A stretch of 64,000 nt of DNA from Aplidium turbinatum. Its lineage: Eukaryota; Chordata; Ascidiacea; Aplousobranchia; Polyclinidae. Made by a program: the position numbers and the translations under genes. Shown piece after piece: positions 24,801-33,415 of this stretch (positions are counted from its first letter, which is position 1; each line of letters starts with the position of its first letter). The stretch spans positions 18,741,197-18,805,196 of the forward strand of contig OU964929.1 in assembly GCA_918807975.1 (NCBI GenBank). Direction: 5' to 3'. The notes under the pieces were generated by a model. That model did not search any database, was not told where the DNA came from, and saw only the letters and a list, made by a program, of their open reading frames with translations.

Positions 24801-27800
24801 CGAAGCTACAAGTGCACTGCTGCGTTAAAGACGTGGCGGGCAGTCCGGGCATTTATATCAACCTCCCGGATCATTTGGAACCGGACATAACCATTTACCC
24901 AGCATGCGACGTGATATCTGTCGCGTCCATGCTGCCTCTTAAAGGCAACAAATGGCGATGCCGCAACCACGATGCCATCCTACGTCTCGCCCGCACTCGT
25001 CACGCAGAGCGAGTCAAAATGTTTGAAGAATTTCTCAAATCATTTTAATTCCTCTGCGTGACGGGTTGTTTTCTTTTTTGTTAAGTTATGATTGATTGTT
25101 TTTTATGGTTATAGGCGAATTCTTCGTAAACAATTCTTCGTAAAGCAATTCTTCGTAAGCAATTATTCGTCCGTAAAAGAATTTTTCGTAAAGCATTTCT
25201 TCGTAAACATCAAATCTCCATTGCATGCACGAATAAATGCTTTGGGAAGAATTGTTTTACAAAGAATTAACTTTACGAAGAACTGTTTACGAAGAAAACG
25301 TCGGACACCGTTTTTGATTGATTGCTTGATTGTTTTTGATTGATTGTTTTTCTTATGCTGTGTTGTTCATTTTAATTTCTTTAATAAATTTCTTTTTTCC
25401 ACTGTTGCGTTGTGTAGTGGCGTCCGCCCGATAGCTCTGTTGGTTAGCGCGTGACTTCTGGAACGAAGAAGCTTCAAGATCAAGCGGTGCTGGTTCGACT
25501 CTCGGGATGTGCGCTTGAGCAACGCACGTTCACGGCTTCTCTCCATTCAGCGGCAACTACTGGATGGAATAATTCCCAGCAACATGACTTCAACAATCGG
25601 AAACTTCTCTCTGCCAATCTCGGTGACCGGGCCTGTGTCAGTGATTCAAAGCCTCTACAAGTATGCGAAACTGCCAGGATTAAGCTCTGCAAGAAGCTTT
25701 CCCAGTCCGAGGATAAACATTCAATCAATCAATTGATGAGTAACGTTATCTCTGCTATTGTGTTCTCAAGTCTTTAAAATCTTTGGATTGATATTTTTTC
25801 ACTAAATAAATAAGAATTAGGAAAATTGCGGATCCGCGATAATTTATGCATATTTTCCTACAGACCAACATCGTTTTCGGGATCCATTACGCCAAGGTTT
25901 GTTCTTTTTTTCAAATGAAACTATGTGAAAATAATCAGTAGGTATGCAGGAGCTAACCATGTCAAATGGAAGCAAATTTATTACGAAATAAACGTGCAAT
26001 TGAAAAAAACTTATTATCCACGAATTTCCCCAAGTGCGCATTTACGCATTGAGAATTCTTCCTCGAAAATGCTTCCCCCATGTGACGCTTTTGTTCCGTC
26101 TATCCGAAGTTGATGGAGTTTTCGCCTGAAATAAATTGTTTTGTAAGGTAGACGCAACTAGCTAGAAGTGGATTACCACCAAAAAAATATATCTTCAGAA
26201 TTAAAGAGTGGGTGATGAAAAACATTTCGTGCTTCAAAAAAAAAATTCGCGGTTGGGGGATTCACCAATTGGATCAATTTTTGTTGACAGTACCTATAGT
26301 ACTGTTGAGCCTGATGCCTCTGGTACAACCAGTAGGCCTACAACTTTGGATTTTCCTATGGAGCCCTATGAAGAAGAAGCAATAGGTGATACTTCATTAT
26401 TTTTATAGATGTATTAAGTATATTTTTTAGGTTATCAAAGTAGTTGCGAAATGCACATTATCCTGTGAACTCAATTAAATTGACAACGTTAAGTTTAATG
26501 CGAATGTATGTGGTGCCTATAGCTTAGTTAGACACATTGAAATTGCAAAGCATTTCACAAATAATCGTTGAATTGTGAACATGTGTTTATATTGTTCAAT
26601 GTTTGGTACTCCTTTAAATAAAGCAAATATTACATCGACATTTTGGTTAAACTGAAATTTGATTCTAAACATTGCCATTAATTACTTCACAAGGTAGATT
26701 TAAACGATCTGTCTTAGCCTGATGCTGCGAGTTTGCTGTGGCAATAGTAAGTTGCGCTAGCTTTCGGAACACAGTTCCCTAGTCATGTGCTATGATGATA
26801 GCACATGACTAGGGAACATAAACATTCATCATAGCACATGACTAGGGGGAGCAAGTCTTTTAAGCGCTGACAGTTAGGCGCTGGTCTAATAGGCGCGCAC
26901 AGTGTGGCGTCTGGATATTTAGGTGCGGAGCACTGTGGCGCCCGGTCATTTAGGTGCTATTTCTAGTAAAGTCTGTAGATTGTTTTTTGGTGCAAATGAA
27001 GTGCTCAGATCCAACATCGGCTTATATGCAGGGCAATTAGAGCAGTAGACCACCTGATCTCCACAGGACACGTACTTCTGGAGTAGAAGTTGCCGGTTTA
27101 AAGGTGCAGCTTTGTGCAGTCTGTTACCTTTAATAATTACTTCTACTTGAGACGGATAGATCGTGTGGAGATGAGGTGCGGGAAAACGCTCTACTACTCT
27201 TGATATTAGCACATCTCTACAGGACATTTGCAATGCATCCTGAACACAAGTTGCAGCCAGATGGAACTTTACTTCTGTTATCTTTCACAAATACTTCTGT
27301 TTGGGATAGATTGGCCATGAGACGAGAACGCGTAAGACGCTCTACTACTGTTCACATGAATACATTTCTACAGGGCATATAGGCTACACCCTGGCTACAA
27401 GTTGCAAGCATACTTCGCGCGTTTATTAAACCTAGTCGGGGTTTTGACGGAAAACTAAGTTACTCTTCACTAAAGCCTACCCCTGCTTGAATACAGGCTA
27501 CGGTACACTTTTTACTGATGTTTACTGTAGTTATTATTTGACCTAACTAAAAGTGAACTCATATGTTTGGAAACTTGAATAATTTATAGATAAAGCTTTC
27601 GCCGACGCAAACCTGGACTAACAACAAATAAATGCTGAACAAGCGCATTAAAAAAACAACATATTTTTCTGTTCAATATAACATTTTATGTGAAAATCAT
27701 TGCCGGTTTAAGCAGCTTCACTCACGGAAGCCATGACATATTTTTCTCTTCAATATAACATTTTGTGTGAAAAGCATTGCCGGTTCAAGCAGCTTCACCC

Positions 27801-29969
27801 ATATATTTTTCTGTTTAATATAACGTTTTGTGTGAAAAAGCATTGCCGGTTTAAGCAGCTTCACTCACTGAAGCCATGACCAACAACGCACATGCATTAA
27901 CAAAACAATATATTTTCCTGTTGAATGTAATATTTTGTGTGAAAAGCATTGCCCTACGCCCCTCCCTGCCAAGCTGATACAATCTACAGACTTTACTAGA
28001 AATAGCACCTAAATGACCGGGCGCCACAGTGCTCCGCACCTAAATGACCGGGCGCCACAGTGCTCCGCACCTAAATATCCAGACGCCACAGTGTGCGCGC
28101 CTATTAGACCAGCGCCTAACTGTCAGCGCCTAAAAGACGTGGACCCTGACTAGGGAACTGTGTTCCGAAAGCTAGCGCAACTTACTATTGCCACAGCAAA
28201 CTCGCAGCATCAGGCTAAGACAGATCGTTTAAATCTACCTTGTAAAGTAAGCAACGATCATGCTGCTAAAAGCGAAACTCAATCAATTGCATTGCCATTA
28301 ATGGCAAGATTAATTACAAAAATCCACTCCCTTAAATAATGTTTTTTAACGATGTTTAGCGAAAACAAATATATAGATATTTTTTACTCCTGTTTTTTAG
28401 AGCGTCCTCAAACAGTATTAGTCGAGAGAGTGGCAATGGAGAGACTGATCAAAAAAGTTTGTGAGATAGACCAGAATGTGAAAGTGCTGTCATCATTGGT
28501 TCGTGTCAACATGAGGAGTTCATCCTCTGCTGAAAAACTGCCGCATGACCTCAATTTGCCTCTATCGTCTTTGAATGACTTGGATCAATTAGAAGAAAAA
28601 TCGCGCACTGCAGTTGATCTTCAGCAAATATTTGTGAGTTTTTGTTTTTTTGCAATGTAAAAATATAGGAAAAACGGAGTGAAACTTTTCACCAGGCATT
28701 TGATAATTAAAGTAACTTGTATTCTTCTGGTGACTATGGGCTACTAGGTTACCTCCTGGTGTTAAAGATGATACCTAGCTTTTTATTACCGACGTTTCGT
28801 CAGTCAGCACGACTGAGCCCCTTGATAAAGTCAGTCGTGTTGACTGACGAAACGTCGGTAATAAAAAGCTAGGTATCATCTTTAACATCAGGAGGTAACC
28901 TAGTAGCCCATATTGCATCATACTTTTATTTGCATTTAACATAAACACATGTTACAAAGCGACGTAGCGCTATTCTAGAACTGCAAGCCATACTTTATAT
29001 ATGTAAGTGTACAGTGAATAATACATTTTCTAATCATGATGTCTTGCAGGGCAATGTACTTCGAGACATTGAGGGACGCACTCTGGACGAGTTTGTGAGA
29101 AGGACAATGAGTTTTTTGCTTAAAAATGATGTCGCCCTTCTCTTGAATGTGTTCGGTAGGAACGGGAAACGGTCATTTAGCGAAAGTGTGCTAATGGATA
29201 TTCTCTATGGTATGTTATGACTCATATCAAACATTCAATAATTGCAAGGCAGTATAATTTCTTGGTAACTAATTTAGACTTAATAGTAATCTGTGTGATT
29301 CATATCAATCATACTTAATGTATTATTTATTCTTGCCCCTTAAATGGTTGAAAATTCCAGCCAGCCATATAGCGGCGCAACCATAATTTCGAACTCATTA
29401 ATGTGGAATGCAGGACCGAAATTCAGTGCCATTTTTCAAAGCACTTAGGTATAACCAGACAGGTTATTGAACATATGCTTACCAATTAAAATATCTTGTC
29501 CTTTAAGCCGTCATCGTTTGAATTACACCACTGATATTCGAAGATTTTTACATGCAGTATTTGTGACTAAGAAAAGTTCTAATTTTTGAATTGCTGCTCC
29601 AAAATTGCGTTGGCCAAGCTTTTAGCACCAAGAAGGGCTTCAATGGATTATTCTGCGATTGTAATTTAGTCACATTTTAATATTTCAATATACCTGAAGA
29701 ATTACATACACTTTTTAAGTAGCTTGTACTTTTAATAGGCTACAATACTTTTCTCAATCTTGGCCATGTAACTTTGCATGCCTTTTAAGTCTTAATTACA
29801 ATTAAAACCACTGTTGAATAGCTTATGATTTTACTTAATTGCAGGAGCTGTAAAAATGAATGCACAGACAAGCTCATCCACTAGGAAGGCATTGGAATTG
29901 TCTCTCGGCAAATGGTTTGTGAATGCCAGAGACAGAGACGGAAATCGCAAAAAAAGACAGAAAAATTAA
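18885..29969 (+). CDS. DUF4806-like protein gene, six exons plus one exon split by a transposon
   Basis: Exons join in phase: 18885-19093, 21000-21096, 21516-21636 continued at about 26267-26385, 28401-28633, 29050-29209, 29845-29969 (TAA at 29967-29969). All have GT/AG borders. The N-terminus (VYSVVEFIDSKQLAVVPVGW, then CYWPP) is the small Trp-rich module that opens many DUF4806 proteins. The middle is Ser-rich and basic (RKVKRKRW, SSSSSGSD), probably nuclear. Exons 5-7 carry the C-terminal domain (DEFVRRTMSFLLKNDVALLL, GKRSF, ALELSLGKWFVNARDRDGNR). Two oddities: an 8-A run at 19028-19035 puts exon 1 one base out of frame (seven As would restore LADAQGDWDTFKVRILGKA), and exon 3 is interrupted by a 4.6 kb Tigger element. 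The gene is either recently broken or depends on unusual splicing. Function unknown; family call by eye. Confidence 0.65.
19603..20876. mobile_element. 1.27 kb fold-back element in intron 1 of the DUF4806-like gene
   Basis: Almost the whole element is one palindrome: GAGGCATTCCATTATAATTC at the left is answered by its complement at the right, with arms of about 620 bp meeting near 20235. ATGT flanks both sides (19599-19602, 20877-20880), a likely 4-bp target duplication; TG with ends one base longer is the alternative reading. Frames at 20107-20334 and 20134-20382 are palindrome artefacts. There is no transposase, so it is non-autonomous. Confidence 0.8.
21205..21283 (-). repeat. tRNA-like sequence (SINE head or tRNA pseudogene)
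   Basis: The minus strand has a box A-like TGTAGCGGATAAGG (complement of 21253-21266) and a box B GGTTCGACTAC (complement of 21216-21226). The TTCTGG/CCAGAA stem around the T loop is perfect. No clear acceptor stem pairs and no CCA or terminator is evident, so it is probably not functional. It lies in intron 2 of the DUF4806-like gene. Confidence 0.5.
22860..24587 (+). CDS. Tigger/pogo transposase, two exons, apparently intact
   Basis: Exons 22860-23559 and 23665-24587 join in phase (AAAG/GTAAAT donor, TTTCAG acceptor) to give 540 residues. An N-terminal psq-type helix-turn-helix (EKALQELRSSSTSLRSAALR, then YSIPESTL) precedes a CENP-B-like DNA-binding region (PGRHWLEKFMQRNNLSLKKA). The DDE_1 core follows: WNCDETGF (first Asp, about residue 171), LLLLDGHMSH (second, about 280) and DVLQPLDVSCFGPLKRKW (third acidic residue, about 313). 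Spacing between the second and third, near 33, is of the DDxD type known in Tigger/pogo. The tail is Pro/Ser-rich and basic, possibly nuclear targeting. The protein would cut and paste its own element in the nucleus. No stop or frameshift is seen within it. An upstream ATG was not found; Met at 22890 is an alternative start. Confidence 0.85.
24584..25048 (+). CDS. C-terminal accessory module downstream of the Tigger transposase
   Basis: A 154-codon frame overlaps the transposase stop and has no ATG at its start, so it is more likely a former C-terminal part of the transposase (one frameshift away) or a spliced product than a separate gene. It contains LEACWQALGPPNVEADIIRS, GKEILYIGRVCRRFLADEGG, LPDHLEPDITIYPACDVISV and PLKGNKWRC. 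The LYIGRV-type strand with the later DVISV strand resembles a small Tudor/SH3-like barrel, like the DWYIG module that ends the unrelated transposase at 5.0-5.4 kb. Ends at TAA 25046-25048 after EEFLKSF. Confidence 0.55.
   Translation: MKGADEFEAVTSSAPTSVSGELEACWQALGPPNVEADIIRSWCACMFLHRGKEILYIGRVCRRFLADEGGPLSKLQVHCCVKDVAGSPGIYINLPDHLEPDITIYPACDVISVASMLPLKGNKWRCRNHDAILRLARTRHAERVKMFEEFLKSF
25110..25295. repeat. Short TTCTTCGTAA repeats in direct and inverted order
   Basis: AATTCTTCGTAAACAA-like units recur at least five times (25117-25205) and then appear complemented (TTACGAAGAA, 25265-25295). They lie downstream of the transposase and could be transposase-binding repeats or simply a decayed tandem repeat. 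Confidence 0.5.
25425..25740 (+). mobile_element. Full-length tRNA-derived SINE
   Basis: The head has a pol III box A (TAGCTCTGTTGGTTAGCGCG, 25432-25451) and box B (GGTTCGACTC, 25492-25501). A body of about 200 bp follows (AATCTCGGTGACCGGGCCTG, then AGTCCGAGGATAAACATTCA), ending in an AATCAATCAATT tail. Parts of it recur at 16868-16963, 32723-32785 and 57483-57540. It is inserted in the Tigger element. It is not a working tRNA gene. Confidence 0.8.
26386..26681. other. Intron sequence; nothing recognised
   Basis: AT-rich intron of the DUF4806-like gene between the interrupted exon and a fold-back element. Confidence 0.4.
26863..28140. mobile_element. Inner GC-rich TIR element nested in the fold-back element
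   Basis: GTCTTTTAAGCGCTGACAGT at the left and its complement near 28120-28140 begin inverted repeats of about 125 bp, which include AGCACTGTGGCGCCCGGTCA and TAGTAAAGTCTGTAGATTGT. The right arm carries an extra copy of a 34-bp block (CACCTAAATGACCGGGCGCC). No target duplication is clear. Confidence 0.65.
27659..27955. repeat. Tandem repeat, four units
   Basis: Units beginning ACATATTTTTCTGTTCAATA and containing GCATTGCCGGTTTAAGCAGC start near 27659, 27736, 27801 and 27907. Lengths vary from about 50 to 105 bp because the tails differ. It lies inside the inner nested element. Confidence 0.7.
28401..28633 (+). CDS. DUF4806-like gene, exon upstream of the C-terminal domain
   Basis: Acceptor TTTTTTAG and donor GTGAGT. 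Reads RPQTVLVERVAMERLIKKVC then KVLSSLVRVNMRSSSSAEKL, with a heptad-like pattern that may be a short coiled coil, and LPLSSLNDLDQLEEKSRTAV leading into the C-terminal domain. Phase 2 in, phase 0 out, matching the flanking exons. Confidence 0.6.
28733..28912. mobile_element. 180-bp palindrome made of two inverted Penelope-like ends
   Basis: TATGGGCTACTAGGTTACCT runs inward and is complemented at about 28893-28912, giving a stem of about 75 bp. Both arms contain CTGACGAAACGTCGGTAATA, a motif I associate with the hammerhead-ribozyme ends of Penelope-like retroelements. Around 28820-28858 a stem AGTCAGTC/GACTGAC sits between a TTGATAA and CGAAAC, the layout of a degenerate hammerhead core. It lies in an intron of the DUF4806-like gene. 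Confidence 0.55.
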
Positions 29970-30073
29970 AAGTTAAAAAAGACAGAAATAAAACTTTGTG
30001 AATGCCAGAGACAGAGACGGAAATCGCAAAAAAAGACAGAAAAATTAAAAGTCAAAAAAGACAGAAATAAAAC
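29916..30073 (+). repeat. 79-bp tandem duplication across the stop codon of the DUF4806-like gene
   Basis: 29916-29994 and 29995-30073 are direct copies (one visible T/C difference) starting TTTGTGAATGCCAGAGACAG. The first copy contains the last codons and TAA; the second lies in the 3' UTR. AATAAA occurs in both (GAAATAAAACTT) and may serve as polyadenylation signal. Confidence 0.85.
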
Positions 30074-30171
30074 TTTGTGAATTATTAATACTGTTAAATA
30101 CTGTTAAACATAAATACTGTTACTGTTTGTTTGTGTGTTCATTCTATATCAACATTTGTTTCTGTGTTCAT

Positions 30172-32216
30172 TAGGGTGTTTCATTTTTTCACCATTTTTG
30201 AAATTCAAAATGCCTGGGGTCCCATCTGGTGGTATTTGGGGTAAAAAGTTTACACCTCAAATATTTTTCAATTATGACGTCATATTGAAGTGGTCCATGA
30301 GGTTTGAAATTTTTAGGCCTCAAAATCTCGAAATTTGGCCGTATCTCCGAAACCACTCATCATAGATCGACAAAACTAGTTTCAAAATGCGCAGAAGGGT
30401 CGATTTTCTATACCCGATGTAGCGAATATTAAGGTCTATGTGCTTCAGAAAAAAAGTTACTTCAAAAAATCTGATTTTCGGTCTATTTTCTCCTGATGAA
30501 CAGAGATCAGGTGATCAAGATAAGAAGTTTTGCTGTATTTTTCCACCTTAGAAGCTGCTATTGCGTAATAATAGTCCTTGTTCGTTCTGCAAGAGATGAA
30601 ATGGTAATTTGAAGGTATTACTATTATAAGTTAATGTAACCGTTGAGGAAGAGTTATGCTGCTCAGTGCTCACCTGCTTTAGATTAAGTGTCATTATGGC
30701 ATTAAGGTCAAGTATTAGTAAGTCGATGCCAAACTTCAAGGAATTGGAGAAATGTGCTTCCCCTTAATTCAGATATAGTCAGTCACTATTTTTACTTGAG
30801 GAAGAAAGTAGCCGAAGCTAATCCTATTTTTTTGAAGAAAATACCCCATTTTAAAGATTTGAAAGATGAACTGCTGAAAGATGTAGCTGGCATGTGGAAC
30901 AAAGCTGGTCTTCCAGTGCTTAGCAAACAGAAAAACCTAGCACTTCTGGCATACAATCTGCCAAAGCATCGGCACTACTATGTTTGAAACAGAGAAAGAG
31001 AAATGAAGTAGTTAGATGTCTACACAGTAGCGAAAGCGACTCTGATGGTGATATGAACTGGGAACATGATAAGGAATACGAGCCTCTGAAACCAGCTGTT
31101 AGGAAAAAGTGTACAAGAAAGTACATTCTTTTTCAATAAATGATAGAAGTTATGTACTTGCTGATCATAGGATGACTTTGGTACGCCAGCAGTCAGATCT
31201 TATGAGGTCGGTTCTTGGAAAAGATCAAGTGGCTACAATGCTGCATCACCTTCCATGCTGCAATGCTGCATCACCTAAGTATACCGCCAACGACAAAAAA
31301 CGAGAGAAAAATCTCTGATGGAAAGTGAGAACCTTCTCAACTCAGCTTCTGCCATGCAGTTATGTTACGATGGGCGCGTTGTCGATAAAATAGATCGATA
31401 CGTTTTCTTGAGCCAACTTGTTGATGATAATGGCATGAAGCACGAAAGTGTGCTTGCTGTTAAATCTTTTCCCAAAAGTGTGTCGGTCACTGCAGAACTG
31501 ATTTTTGGCACCATCATCCACGAGGCTTGCAGAGTTCACCTATCCCAAGTATATTCAGTCATGGCTGATACGACTGCTCTCAACACAGGAAAAAAGTCCG
31601 GAGTCAATACTCGACTGGTCAATTATTTTAATGATAAAGTTGGTCATGATATTCATACCCTTTAATGCATGTTCCACATAAACGAAATATATCTTTCTCA
31701 TGTCATTTCTTTTGTGGACGGCGCCAAGAAGAGTCCGGGAGCAATGCAAGACGGGGCTTTGCTTAACCAGATAGCAAGACTAGACAAGCCCAGTACTGAA
31801 ACCTTAACACCAACTATTCTTACGCAATAACAGCTTCCAAGAGTAGAAAAATACAGAAAAACTTTCATCTTGATCACCTGATCTCTGTTCATCGGGCGAA
31901 AAAAGACCGAAAATCAGATTTTTTGAAATAACTTTTTTTCTGAAGCAGATAGACCTTAATGTTCTCTACATCAGGTATAGGAAACCGACCCTTCTGCGCA
32001 TTTTGATACTAATTTTGTCGATCTATGATCAGCGGTTCCGGAGATACGGCCAAATTTCGAGATTTTGAGGCCCAAAAATTTCAAACCTCGTGGACCACCT
32101 CAATATGACGTCATAATTGAAAAAAATTTGGAGTGTAAAATTTTTTCCCCAAATACCACCAGATGGGACCCCAGGCATTTTGAATTTCAAAAATGGTGAA
32201 AAAATGAAACACCCTA
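30172..32216 (+). mobile_element. 2.04 kb DNA transposon with about 390-bp inverted repeats and TA duplication, superfamily unassigned
   Basis: The element is 30174-32214, with TA on both sides. Ends GGGTGTTTCATTTTTTCACC and its complement open inverted repeats of about 390 bp (to about 30575; from about 31820). The insertion lies in a small direct repeat: GTGTTCATTCTATATCAACA stands on both sides. A decayed transposase lies between the arms. Both arms contain CCACCAGATGG or its complement, by chance also present in the Merlin units at 37-51 kb. Confidence 0.85.
30754..31830 (+). pseudogene. Broken transposase of the 30.2-32.2 kb element
   Basis: Pieces in order: 30754-30987 (FYLRKKVAEANPIFLKKIPH, WNKAGLPVLSKQKN), a basic stretch near 31110-31250, 31318-31665 (YDGRVVDKIDRYVFLSQLVD, FGTIIHEACRVHLSQ, then VMADTTALNTGKKSGVNTRL) and 31666-31830 (CMFHINEIYLSH-like, then SPGAMQDGALLNQIARLDKP). 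The DTTALNTGKKSGVN and HVNEIY motifs belong to a family I have seen in invertebrate genomes as uncharacterised proteins; the Asp of MADTT is probably catalytic. Several frameshifts and a stop near 31663 break it. Confidence 0.6.
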
Positions 32217-32439
32217 GTGTTCATTCTATATCAACATTTGTTTCTGTGTTCATTCTATATGTAAACAACCTTTAATTTGCAATTAAAAGAAGATATTTAA
32301 AGGTGTTTAAAATTCTCTTGTTTCAACAACTTAGGTCAAGACAGTTGTGCTAACGTCGTAGACTTGTCACTGTGTGATTCCCTGAGAGCTTTCTTTTTTC
32401 TTCCATTGTTTCAACGTCCTCAAACGTTTGGCTACGAAA

Positions 32440-32728
32440 TGCAAAAACGTCTACTTTTGCTACTAGTGTAAAGCATACAACAGGTCATGTGGCTACTGGG
32501 CTGGCCCATACGTAGACGTCTGGGCTGCCCATATGCAGACCACTGGGCTGCCCATATGTAGACCACTGGGCTGCCCATATGTAGACCACTGGGCTGCCCA
32601 GTTGGGTAGGAGTTGGAGCCCGCGGACAAATTAAACTGGGACCCAGTTGGGCAGCCCGGTTGGGGCCCAAGTTACTGCCCATTTGTTACCCAGATGGGCC
32701 CCAGTTGTCATTGCTGGCTGGGTTTGAA
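32440..32728. repeat. GGGCTGCCCA-family end with a 23-bp minisatellite
   Basis: 32496-32605 is four to five copies of CTGGGCTGCCCATATGTAGA plus CCA. It leads into ACCCAGTTGGGCAGCCCGGT and an end reading ATTGCTGGCTGGG, the complement of the CCCAGCCAGCAA end at 16966. Only this right end is identified. Confidence 0.65.
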
Positions 32729-32785
32729 TCACTGACGCAGGCCCGGTCACCGAGATTGACAGAGTGAAGTTTCCGATTGGTGAAT
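32723..32785 (-). repeat. SINE fragment
   Basis: The complement of SINE positions 25590-25660: TTTGAATCACTGACGCAGGC and CGGTCACCGAGATTGACAGA. It is followed by GAATCTTTATCCTGCATTGC, close to the SINE 3' end but without the tail. Confidence 0.65.
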
Positions 32786-33049
32786 CTTTATCCTGCATTG
32801 CGGGAAAGCGGACTTGCGCGCTATGCATCGGTGTAGGCTACACCTTCCGACGTAGGGGAGACTGGGATTAGTTGGAAAGCCGGGTTAGTTGAAAAATCAG
32901 CATTTTTGCAACTCCCGACAACTTTTTGAAATATTTACTGCCACCATGTGATGTAGTTTGTCAAAACACACAATCCATGTTAGTTTCGATTTGTTGAGTC
33001 CACGTATGCCTGCTTGGGTGCAACCTAGTTCGTACCTTGTAACCTTTAA

Positions 33050-33130
33050 TTCTTAACTTTTGATTTTTAATTCGTAACTTTTAACGTAACTTTTAACTTA
33101 ACGTAACTTTTAATTCGTAACCTTTAATTC
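33050..33130 (+). repeat. TAACTTTTAA short tandem repeat
   Basis: Irregular repeats of CGTAACTTTTAA and AATTCGTAACCTTT inside element F. Confidence 0.5.
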
Positions 33131-33415
33131 TTATTTTTAATTTTTATTAATTTCTAATTCCGTGATCCATGGGCAAGCGGAAACTGCGTTTAACGGAAAC
33201 TGCGATCAGCGAGGGTTAGGGTTAGAGCAGGGGTGGGCAAAGTTGTTCAAAGAAAGAGCCGCTTGCGGATAAACTATAAACACCGGCGAGCCGCAAAATC
33301 AGTTGACACAAAATAACATAACAGCAATAAAAACAATGATTGTTTATCCATATCAGTTTTGTACTTGACTCGCTAATCTCTGAAAATTTGGACGATAAAT
33401 TGTTCATGCTGTGCG

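Larger units (their letters stand above)
21637..26266 (+). mobile_element. Tigger/pogo DNA transposon inserted in an exon
   Basis: Terminal inverted repeats GGTGAATCCCCCAACCGCGA and its complement (ending at 26266) bound 4.6 kb. Subterminal CCCCAATCACGAATTTC and CCACGAATTTCCCCAAG near the two ends also pair. The middle encodes a pogo-type transposase. I cannot see the TA duplication expected of this superfamily. The host reading frame of the DUF4806-like gene is open up to the left end and resumes right after the right end. A SINE (25425-25740) sits inside it. 21700-22859 has only AT-rich DNA with repeated TTGGCATTTTT motifs (22070-22380). Confidence 0.8.
26682..28251. mobile_element. Fold-back element with a second element nested in its middle
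   Basis: Outer arms: AAGGTAGATTTAAACGATCT ... CTTTCGGAACACAGTTCCCT (26691 to about 26785) are complemented at about 28147-28240. A third arm-like copy is at 10085-10250. Just inside the left arm, TAGTCATGTGCTATGATGAT and its complement repeat. The inner element occupies most of the interior. No coding capacity; the minus frame at 26946-27233 has no domain and lies across repeat DNA. Confidence 0.75.

Noticed and set aside
25425-25510. Functional tRNA gene
   Set aside because: Boxes A and B are present, but the sequence continues as a SINE body with an ATCA tail and has truncated relatives elsewhere.
26946-27233. 95-codon minus-strand gene
   Set aside because: It spans the arm and interior of a palindromic element, has no domain, and overlaps a plus-strand frame.
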